A stretch of 61,369 nucleotides of DNA, from positions 1-61,369 of the IMG/VR virus record IMGVR_UViG_3300045912_000939; one strand, written 5' to 3'. The translations under genes and the position numbers were made by a program. The notes under the pieces were generated by a model. The model did not search any database. It saw only the letters and a program-made list of their open reading frames with translations, and was not told where the DNA came from. Numbering within the stretch: position 1 is the first letter of the stretch; every line of letters starts with the position of its first letter. Shown in pieces: positions 40,440 to 46,859 of this stretch. This DNA is from a virus.

Positions 40440-41109
40440 GGAGCGCTTCCGGCTTCCCAAGTGGCTGAGGCGCGACGGCGTCAACGCGCCGTTTCTGGAG
40501 ATGCTTTGGCGCGCGCTCGCCTCGAGCGATCCCGACCTGGCGCTCGCCATGCTCTACCTCGCGAAAGCCGCCGGCAAGCACCTCGACGCGCACGGGCGAC
40601 TCTACGGGCTGCCGCGCCTGCTGGGGGAGAGCGACGACCTGTACCGGCAGCGGATCGTCGCGGAGCTGCTCAACCCCCGCTCGAAGGCCGAGGCTATCGT
40701 CGGCGCCATCGAAACCGCGCTGCCGGGCGTCACTGCCAGTGTCACCACGCCCTACGAGGAAGCGCTGGCCGAGGGCGCGCACTTCTTCGACGGCACCTGG
40801 CGCTTCGACGGCGGCGTCTTCTTCAAGGAGCCCTCGAACCCGGATGCGACGGCTCGAGCCGTCTTTTACGTGGACGTCTTCGGCCCGGACCCCGATCTCA
40901 CGCGAGCCAGGGCCGTCATCGAGCGGCTGCGCGCCGCCGGCTACATCCCGACCATCCGCTTCTCGTTCCAGTTCGACACGCTGCTCGAGCTTCCCCTCGA
41001 GGCGAGCGTGCAGCGGCGCGAGGTGTTCTATTTCGATGGGACGCGCACCTTCGACGGCAGCTGGTTCTTCGGGTTGAACGACGTCGGCCCGGAGGAAGCG
41101 CTCGACTGA
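40432..41109 (+). CDS. Tail protein I-like baseplate protein
   Basis: A 225-residue protein following J, as in P2-like baseplates. MSEERFRLPKWLRRDGVNAP and a helical core with GLPRLLGESDDLYRQRIVAE fit the gpI pattern. The C-terminal half has two similar short units (FFDGTWRFDGGVFF and YFDGTRTFDGSWFF) that resemble fibre-attachment motifs. Confidence 0.75.
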   Translation: MSEERFRLPKWLRRDGVNAPFLEMLWRALASSDPDLALAMLYLAKAAGKHLDAHGRLYGLPRLLGESDDLYRQRIVAELLNPRSKAEAIVGAIETALPGVTASVTTPYEEALAEGAHFFDGTWRFDGGVFFKEPSNPDATARAVFYVDVFGPDPDLTRARAVIERLRAAGYIPTIRFSFQFDTLLELPLEASVQRREVFYFDGTRTFDGSWFFGLNDVGPEEALD

Positions 41110-41134
41110 CCCCAGGCCGGGGGCAGCGTGAGGC
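41107..41134 (+). promoter_or_regulatory. Predicted late promoter for the fibre genes
   Basis: TGACCCC, ten bases, CAGCGT, five bases, ATG. The TGA is the stop codon of the I-like gene. Confidence 0.6.
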
Positions 41135-41506
41135 ATGCCGCGCACCACCACCGACACCTTGAAGGCAGCGCTCGCGCAGCACCTGGCGGGGGAGAGCACC
41201 CCGGCGCTGGAAGTGGTCGAGGCGGCGTTCGGGACGGGCGGCGTGGACGCCTTCGGTAACTTGCGCAGTGCCGAGCCCACCCGCACCGCCCTGCGGAGCG
41301 AGGTGCACCGCAACGACAACGTGACCGTCACGCGCGACGGCACCATCGCGACGGCGCTGGTACGGATTAATGGCGACGAGGCTGGAACGGTGACAATCTC
41401 CGAGGCGGGAATCTTCGCGGCCGGAAACAAGCTGCTGGCGTATGCCACCTTCCCGCCGCGCGAGATCGGGCCGGGCACCCAGCTCGACTTCCGCTTCAGG
41501 ATATAG
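41135..41506 (+). CDS. Fibre-associated hypothetical protein
   Basis: A 123-residue protein, strand-rich after residue 55, with GTVTISEAGIFAAGNKLLAY, a pattern seen in short phage tail fibre or collar proteins. It follows the I-like gene, which is where fibre genes normally lie. Appears leaderless. Confidence 0.65.
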   Translation: MPRTTTDTLKAALAQHLAGESTPALEVVEAAFGTGGVDAFGNLRSAEPTRTALRSEVHRNDNVTVTRDGTIATALVRINGDEAGTVTISEAGIFAAGNKLLAYATFPPREIGPGTQLDFRFRI

Positions 41507-41515
41507 GAGACGGTT

Positions 41516-42088
41516 ATGGCGAACCTCGTAGGCAATCCGAGCGCAAGCTTTTTGGCGGAGCTTGCCGAGATCAACCCCGACGGCACCACCCCAGCCAGCC
41601 CTGCACAGATGAATAGCCGCCTGCAGCGGCTGTTGGACAACGACGCGCGCGTGAATTCGCGTTTCGAAGCAGGTGATTGGTTACCAGAGTTGTGGACGTA
41701 TAGCGGTGGCATTTCGAGCGACCCTGGGCAAGCCTACGTATTGCCGTCGCACACAGAACTCAAGTATGCCCGCGCTGGCCACCTTGTCACCGTTTCGGGA
41801 CAACTTGCCATTAGTGATGGCAATACTGGTAGCGGCTTGTTTGCATTCACATTGCCGTACCCTACTCTACAGAGGTATGCGATGGGTGTTGCTTTTAAGC
41901 ACGGGGGTTCTGCATCGCAGATCGTGGTCGCTATTGAGCTTGGGCTAGGCTTTGTTGGTTATCCAAATCATGTCGCTGCCTTGCGTCGGGAGGTCGAGAA
42001 TAGTTTCCATCTCAACTATGAACACTTCGGTGGTAGTCTAAGTATCTTCCGTATTGGCCTGACGTATCCCGCTAACGTCAACCTGTGA
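41516..42088 (+). CDS. Short tail-fibre-like protein
   Basis: A 190-residue protein with GGAGACGGTT before the ATG. The first 50 residues look like a virion-attachment segment and are GC-rich. From about base 41690 the sequence is clearly more AT-rich and the protein becomes a beta-sandwich-like head (LVTVSGQLAISDGNTGSGLF). This pattern suggests the receptor-binding end was exchanged by recombination. Confidence 0.65.
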   Translation: MANLVGNPSASFLAELAEINPDGTTPASPAQMNSRLQRLLDNDARVNSRFEAGDWLPELWTYSGGISSDPGQAYVLPSHTELKYARAGHLVTVSGQLAISDGNTGSGLFAFTLPYPTLQRYAMGVAFKHGGSASQIVVAIELGLGFVGYPNHVAALRREVENSFHLNYEHFGGSLSIFRIGLTYPANVNL

Positions 42089-42100
42089 CGGGATAGCCCC

Positions 42101-42526
42101 ATGATTGCGGCTACCTTAATCCTGTTCGGGCTGGCGGCCTTGCTCGAGCGCCTCACGGGATCGCCGTTCGTCGCTAGCTTCGTCGGGCGCCTTCTCGCGC
42201 GCGCTTATCAAGGCAGGCTTGTGCCGTCGCTGATCGGCGGCCACTACGCGGTCTACGAAGTGCGCGCCGTGCCGAGCCTCGTTCCCGGCATGGCCGCGCA
42301 GACCTGGGGTGAGGTCGTCCTGGTCAGGCGGGGCGAGCACACCCTCCGCCTCGAAGCGCACGAGCGCGAGCACGTGCTGCAGTACCGGCGGTGGACAAGC
42401 TTGCTGTTTTGGTTGGCATACGTCGCGTGCTGGCTCTGGGGTCTCGTTCGCTACCGCGACGCGACGCGGGCGTACTGGCAGATCCCGTTCGAGGTGGCCG
42501 CGCGCCGCGCCGAAAAGCTCGCCTGA
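42101..42526 (+). CDS. Membrane protein with HExxH metallopeptidase-like motif
   Basis: A 141-residue protein. Residues 1-15 form one hydrophobic helix (ATLILFGLAALLERL) and residues 100-115 another (LLFWLAYVACWLWGL). Between them lies EAHEREHVLQYRRW, which has the HExxH zinc signature. The end NPFE-like (QIPFEVAARRAEKL) also appears in small bacterial HExxH membrane proteins. It precedes the second tape-measure-like gene and the endolysin. Whether it is an active peptidase is unknown. Confidence 0.65.
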   Translation: MIAATLILFGLAALLERLTGSPFVASFVGRLLARAYQGRLVPSLIGGHYAVYEVRAVPSLVPGMAAQTWGEVVLVRRGEHTLRLEAHEREHVLQYRRWTSLLFWLAYVACWLWGLVRYRDATRAYWQIPFEVAARRAEKLA

Positions 42527-42551
42527 CCCCCGCCAGGCTCGAGCGTAGGGC
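42524..42551 (+). promoter_or_regulatory. Predicted late promoter for the small tape-measure-like gene
   Basis: TGACCCC, ten bases, GAGCGT, five bases, ATG. Nearly identical over 28 bases to the tape measure promoter at 29396. Confidence 0.7.
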
Positions 42552-43994
42552 ATGCCCGATAACGACGTCCGCATCAACGTCACGAGCACCTTCTCGAGCG
42601 AAGGCTCGGACAAGGTTCAGTCGGACGCGCTCGAGCTGCGCGCCAGCTACGGTTCCATCTGGGAGTTCTTTCAGCGCGCTACGCCCGAAGAGATACAGCG
42701 CATGTCGCATACGGCGCTGCGCGATGTCACGCCGGCGGGCGTGACGGGCGACCTCGCCACGGCGGGCTACCGGCAACAGTTGGAAGCGGAAGAGCTCGAG
42801 CGCATCAGGAGCCTCAACGCATCTTTCCAGGAACTCGATGTATCGGCGCAACAGTTCCGAAAGACGCTTCACAGCTTCGTCACCGATTGGCTATGGGAGC
42901 GCCGTTTCCGGGACGATCCTTATTGGGGGCCACGATTTCGGGAATGGCAAGAGGAGCAAGAACGGCAGGAGCAAGAGACGCTGCGAGATCGCCACTCGCA
43001 ACGGGAGCTTACGGCATCTGCAGCCGAGCTTGCGCGTTCCCCCGACGATGACGTTGCTCTCGTCCTACATGCAGCCAATGTCTTGAAGGCAAGGGAGTCG
43101 CGCGGGAACTACGCTGCCATCAACGAAGATGCTTATGGCCCAGACAATCCGGCGCTGGGCGCCTATCAGATTCTGGCATCGAATCTAGGAGGGCCTAGAG
43201 GTTGGGATACGAAGCATCTCGGGCATGAAATTACCCGAGAAGAGTTCTTGGCGAATCCGATGTTGCAGGATCAGATCGCTCGTGGCCAGCTCATGGAGTA
43301 CCTCGGAAGGATGCCGGAAGGGTTGAGCCTCGAAGAACGCGCACGTCGTCTCGCCGTGGCCTGGTATGCAGGACCGGGCAGGGGAGACGCAAACCTGTTG
43401 CGCGACACCAGTCAACTTAGCGATCGACCAGTCGTCTACACGTACGAAGATGGGACGTGGCACATCGAGGCTCAGGGGAGGCGCTACGATCCCAGCGAGC
43501 GGGAAATCGAACGCCTAGCGCGATACTTTGCCGCACTTGGAGTGGACGAGTCTCTTGCCTATGGTATGGCCCAAAATCGCCTCATCGACGGTGGCCCAGC
43601 GGTGTTGGACGAGTTGCCGACGGGCTACCGAAGCGGCGGCTTCACCGGCGACGGTGCGGAGGACGACGTCGCCGGCATCGTGCACCGCGGCGAGTTCGTG
43701 GTGCGCGCCGACGAGACCCGGCGGCACCGGGAGCTGCTCGAGCGCCTCAACGCCGGCGCGGATGAAGCAGCGCTATTGGCGGCGCTGGCCGCGTCTTCGC
43801 CAGCGCCAGCCGACAGCCCGCAGGCATCCGGCGCCACGAGCGTCGTGCGCTTCGAGGGCGAAGGCCTGCTGCGCATCGAGGTCGACGAGCGCGTGCCGGA
43901 AGGCGCGCGGCTCGAGCGCTACCTCGCCGAGGGCCTGCAGCGCTGGCAGGGTGAAGTCCGCTCGCGCTTCAACCAGGGCGCGCGCCGCGGCTGA
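42552..43994 (+). CDS. Small tape-measure-like protein with a lytic transglycosylase domain
   Basis: A 480-residue protein. It begins MPDNDVRINVTSTFSSEGSD, nearly the same as the true tape measure, and ends with GGFTGDGAEDDVAGIVHRGE plus a further 100 related residues. The middle differs: residues 175-275 resemble a soluble lytic transglycosylase (ARESRGNYAAINEDAYG, ALGAYQILASNLGG) with the glutamate in ARESRG as the likely catalytic residue. It may be a virion peptidoglycan hydrolase built on tape-measure ends, or an alternative tape measure. Confidence 0.8.
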   Translation: MPDNDVRINVTSTFSSEGSDKVQSDALELRASYGSIWEFFQRATPEEIQRMSHTALRDVTPAGVTGDLATAGYRQQLEAEELERIRSLNASFQELDVSAQQFRKTLHSFVTDWLWERRFRDDPYWGPRFREWQEEQERQEQETLRDRHSQRELTASAAELARSPDDDVALVLHAANVLKARESRGNYAAINEDAYGPDNPALGAYQILASNLGGPRGWDTKHLGHEITREEFLANPMLQDQIARGQLMEYLGRMPEGLSLEERARRLAVAWYAGPGRGDANLLRDTSQLSDRPVVYTYEDGTWHIEAQGRRYDPSEREIERLARYFAALGVDESLAYGMAQNRLIDGGPAVLDELPTGYRSGGFTGDGAEDDVAGIVHRGEFVVRADETRRHRELLERLNAGADEAALLAALAASSPAPADSPQASGATSVVRFEGEGLLRIEVDERVPEGARLERYLAEGLQRWQGEVRSRFNQGARRG

Positions 43995-44021
43995 CTGAAG
44001 ATGGGCCCGCCCTCGAGGGTC

Positions 44022-44050
44022 TGACCCTATCGGGTGGCCAGGATGGCCGC
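44022..44050 (+). promoter_or_regulatory. Predicted late promoter for the endolysin and lysis genes
   Basis: TGACCCT, ten bases, CAGGAT, GGCCGC, ATG. Confidence 0.65.
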
Positions 44051-44734
44051 ATGGACATCGTCTTCGTCCCGGCGCACCCCAACAACTACAGCCTGCAGCG
44101 CGTAACCCCGACGTTTCTCGTGTTGCACGGCACCGGCGGGACGTTCCGGGGCGATCAGACGTGGGCGCAGAACCCGCACGCCAGGGCCAGCTATCACTAC
44201 CTCGTCAGCAAGGGCGGCGAGGTCGTGCAGATGGTCGAGGACCGCTACATCGCCTTCCACGCGGGGGCGTCCGAGTGGTCGAAGGAAGCGGCGGAGCGGC
44301 GGGGCTTTCCGTTCAGCGAGCACTCGAGCTGGACTGACCTTAACCGGCACTCGATAGGGGTTGGCCTCGAGTCGCTCAACCGCCGGGACGAAGTGTATCC
44401 GGAAGCGCAACTCCAGGCGCTCGCCGAGCTGGTTCGCTCGCGCTACGGCCGCATCCCGCCTCACCGGATCTTGACACACGAGATGATCAGCGCGCCGCGC
44501 AAAGTCGATCCGGTCAATTTCCCGCTCGAGCAGTGGCTGCAGCTGTTGGCAGGCGAGCAGCTCGAGCCTGCCCCCGCTCCGTTCGCAGGGACAGGGGAGC
44601 CGCGCCGCTTGGGCCGGTACCGGACGCTGGTCGTTCACGGGCTGGCCGAGGGGCCGATTGTTGTCAGGCGGCCGTTTCTAGCCAGTGAGACGGGCGACAA
44701 GATCGACGTCGACTTTCGTGTGGAGGGCACGTAA
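44051..44734 (+). CDS. N-acetylmuramoyl-L-alanine amidase endolysin
   Basis: A 227-residue protein of the Amidase_2 family: FLVLHGTGG (zinc histidine), YHYLVSKGGEVVQMVEDRYI, then SIGVGLESLN, and a second histidine with ILTHEMIS and KVDPVNFP. Residues about 175-227 form a short C-terminal extension that may bind the wall. It cleaves the peptide from the glycan to burst the cell. First gene of the lysis cassette; appears leaderless. Confidence 0.92.
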   Translation: MDIVFVPAHPNNYSLQRVTPTFLVLHGTGGTFRGDQTWAQNPHARASYHYLVSKGGEVVQMVEDRYIAFHAGASEWSKEAAERRGFPFSEHSSWTDLNRHSIGVGLESLNRRDEVYPEAQLQALAELVRSRYGRIPPHRILTHEMISAPRKVDPVNFPLEQWLQLLAGEQLEPAPAPFAGTGEPRRLGRYRTLVVHGLAEGPIVVRRPFLASETGDKIDVDFRVEGT

Positions 44735-44791
44735 CGGAGGTGATCCAGTCGAGTATCTAGGCCAACGCTTGCCCAGATGAAAGGGGTTGCC

Positions 44792-45217
44792 ATGAATAAA
44801 GTTGTCAAGTTCACTACCATGTTGGTGCTGGTCTTCTCGCTCGCGAGCCTCGCATTCGCCGAGACGGGCGATCTTGCCTTGCCCGCCTTCGATCTGGCCG
44901 CGTGGGGCGCGTCGGTGCTGATCTTCGGCAAGGGGCTGCAGCTGCTTACCGAGTTCATCAAGGTGCGTATCAAGAAGCGCTTCAACCTGCCCAACGTGGC
45001 GATTCATCTACTCAACTTCGGCTTGGGCATTGCGGTAGCGCTCTACCTTGCCTCTGTCGGCATGCTGACCGATCCCACCTTCGGCGCGCTGCCGTACCCG
45101 TTCGGCGGCATTGCCTTCGGCGTCGTGGCCGCCATTATTGCTGCAGGCTGGTACGATACCGAGACCAAACCCGACAAGCGGCCACCCGACCCGCGCGTGC
45201 GGAACGGGCAATTATGA
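44792..45217 (+). CDS. Holin-like membrane protein, possible dual start
   Basis: A 141-residue protein from ATG 44792 (MNKVVKFTTMLVLVFSLASL), with a signal-like first segment, then two further hydrophobic helices at about 70-85 and 100-120. An in-frame ATG at 44777 would add MKGVA, placing one extra lysine in front, as in dual-start holin/antiholin genes. Position right after the endolysin supports a holin. Confidence 0.65.
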   Translation: MNKVVKFTTMLVLVFSLASLAFAETGDLALPAFDLAAWGASVLIFGKGLQLLTEFIKVRIKKRFNLPNVAIHLLNFGLGIAVALYLASVGMLTDPTFGALPYPFGGIAFGVVAAIIAAGWYDTETKPDKRPPDPRVRNGQL

Positions 45218-45327
45218 GCTTCCTGCTGGGCTTGGTTGTCGGTGCGCTCGTCGGCTTCTTCGTGGCCGCCTTGTGCGTGGCGGCGCGCCGCGGCGACGAG
45301 CTGATGGGGGTTGACCATGAGCATTGA
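45214..45327 (+). CDS. Very small membrane protein
   Basis: Thirty-seven residues: MSFLLGLVVGALVGFFVAAL then CVAARRGDELMG. One Gly-rich transmembrane helix followed by a charged tail; similar short proteins (DUF3789-like) are common in phage genomes. Overlaps both neighbours (ATGA junctions). Possibly a holin partner. Confidence 0.6.
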   Translation: MSFLLGLVVGALVGFFVAALCVAARRGDELMGVDHEH

Positions 45328-45484
45328 CCTAGTCGTCAAGATGCTGCAGGCGCTCTTGCCCGATTACAGCCTGTCGCAGCTCGTGGCCATGGCCGAGCAG
45401 CGTTTGCGGGGCAAGCTCACGCAGCAGGAGCTGAGCGAGTTTTTAGCGCTCAAGGCGGAAGCGAAACGGCGGTCGCAGTCATGA
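45317..45484 (+). CDS. Small helical protein of the lysis cassette
   Basis: Fifty-five residues starting MSIDLVVKMLQALLPDYSLS and ending in a charged helix (LSEFLALKAEAKRRSQS). It overlaps the preceding stop and the next ATG, which argues that it is translated. No family recognised. Confidence 0.6.
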   Translation: MSIDLVVKMLQALLPDYSLSQLVAMAEQRLRGKLTQQELSEFLALKAEAKRRSQS

Positions 45485-45906
45485 AGAGTCCGACGAACGT
45501 CCGAAACGGCTGGTTGCTCGCCGCACTCATGCTCGCGCTGCTAGCGGGCTGCCTGCCCGCGCTGGCGCCACGCCAGGCCAGCCCGGCCGAGGCGTCCTTG
45601 CTGCTGGAAATGCTCGAGCCCAACCTCTACCAAACGACCTTCCTGCCTGCGAGCCCGGCCGTATGCATCACCGGCCAGGACGGCGCGCCGGTTTGCACCA
45701 CCTTCGTCATCACCGGGAGCGAACTGGCGACCAACGAGACATGTCGGCCTCACCCGAGCCTGGAGGACGCGCTCGAGTGCATCGTCCCAGAGGAGATCCC
45801 CCGCGGTTACCGCATCACCTTCGCCTCGTCGTCCCCGCCTTACGTCGTCGTGGGCTTCTTTTTAAGAGCCAACCTTGCCCAACCCCTCTACCTGGAAGCG
45901 CCGTAA
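45481..45906 (+). CDS. Lipoprotein of the lysis cassette
   Basis: A 141-residue protein with a lipobox LLAGC at residues 21-25 after a hydrophobic signal. The mature part has paired cysteines (AVCITGQ, PVCTTF, ETCRPH, LECIVP). A small lipoprotein beside holin and endolysin resembles an outer-membrane spanin, but it is longer than usual and the host envelope is atypical. Confidence 0.7.
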   Translation: MKSPTNVRNGWLLAALMLALLAGCLPALAPRQASPAEASLLLEMLEPNLYQTTFLPASPAVCITGQDGAPVCTTFVITGSELATNETCRPHPSLEDALECIVPEEIPRGYRITFASSSPPYVVVGFFLRANLAQPLYLEAP

Positions 45907-45944
45907 CGGGGCGGGGCTAAATCGCTGCTGGGAGAAAGAGCACG

Positions 45945-46256
45945 GTGACCGACGACGAGCGCAACCGCCTCATCCAGATTCATAAAGCGCTCTACGGCAA
46001 TGGGCAACCAGGGCTGATCGTGACGGTGAGAGAAATGGAAGCGCACCTGTACGGGACTCGCGGCCGTTCGGGCCTGGTGGCGGAGCTGGCCGAAACGAAT
46101 AGGCGCCTCAAAGACCTCGAGGCTGCCGTGGCGGAGTTTTTGACGGTCATCAAGACCATTCGCGGCGTGCTGGCCTTCTTCGGCCTGACGACCCTCAGCG
46201 GCGTGGTTGCGCTGTTCTGGCTGATCAGCCGGGTAGCGGGCGGCAGTTCGCCATGA
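45945..46256 (+). CDS. Membrane-anchored coiled-coil protein
   Basis: A 103-residue protein with a GTG start after GGGAGA. Residues 25-75 form a coiled coil (LVAELAETNRRLKDLEAAVA) and residues 78-95 one transmembrane helix (VLAFFGLTTLSGVVALFWLI). The shape fits a spanin- or holin-accessory protein such as XhlA. Its stop overlaps the next ATG. Confidence 0.65.
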   Translation: MTDDERNRLIQIHKALYGNGQPGLIVTVREMEAHLYGTRGRSGLVAELAETNRRLKDLEAAVAEFLTVIKTIRGVLAFFGLTTLSGVVALFWLISRVAGGSSP

Positions 46257-46693
46257 GCATGCGAGGCGAGCGCGTCTGGCAGTGGTTTTTCGTGCTGCTG
46301 ATCGTCGCCACCGGCGTAGCGGTGGTCGTCGGAACCGTCGTCCTCTACCGCATCCCGCCGCCGGTCTCCTACAACCTGACCCAATACCAACCGAAAGTAG
46401 CGGAGCTCTGCGCCGGCGACTGGCTCGAGTACGAGGTGGTACGCTCCGTCAACGCCGCGCCCGCGGTGGTGATGACGGTGACCAGCTGGTGGTCGCTCGA
46501 GCGGGAGGTCACGGCCGTCCCCACCCGCGTGCCGCTCTGGAGCGTCTATACCCAAACGGGGGAGGCCGCGCGGCCGGTGCGGGTGCTCGTCCCCGAGCTC
46601 GAGCCTGGCGCTTACGAGTACCGCGTCGCCAGCCAGGCGGTGGGGAGCGGGCTGAGCGTCTATGTCGTGAGAGTCACCGTTCTGCCTTGTTGA
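46253..46693 (+). CDS. Membrane-anchored hypothetical protein
   Basis: A 146-residue protein with one N-terminal helix (FFVLLIVATGVAVVVGTVVL) and an extracytoplasmic beta-rich domain that has a conserved cysteine at each end (ELCAGDW and VTVLPC). Last gene of the rightward late operon; it overlaps the convergent 46674 gene. Confidence 0.65.
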   Translation: MSMRGERVWQWFFVLLIVATGVAVVVGTVVLYRIPPPVSYNLTQYQPKVAELCAGDWLEYEVVRSVNAAPAVVMTVTSWWSLEREVTAVPTRVPLWSVYTQTGEAARPVRVLVPELEPGAYEYRVASQAVGSGLSVYVVRVTVLPC

Positions 46694-46859
46694 CGTCCAA
46701 CCGTTCCAGCTTCCGTGGCACGACGATGACATCGACGACGGTACCCGCGGCATCCGCAATCTCGATGGCTACCAGGCCGCCGCTGTTGGTCTGCTCCGGT
46801 TGACGGGTCCGTACTTTACACAGCCGGACCGGAACGCTCAGGAGCGGTTCGTCACTCAT
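46674..46859 (-). CDS. Small hypothetical protein downstream of terminase
   Basis: Sixty-one residues from ATG 46859 (MSDEPLLSVPVRLCKVRTRQ), overlapping the terminase stop. Strand-rich (GGLVAIEIADAAGTVVDVIV). It converges on and overlaps the 46253 gene by 20 bases. Function unknown. Confidence 0.55.
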   Translation of the reverse strand: MSDEPLLSVPVRLCKVRTRQPEQTNSGGLVAIEIADAAGTVVDVIVVPRKLERLDVNKAER

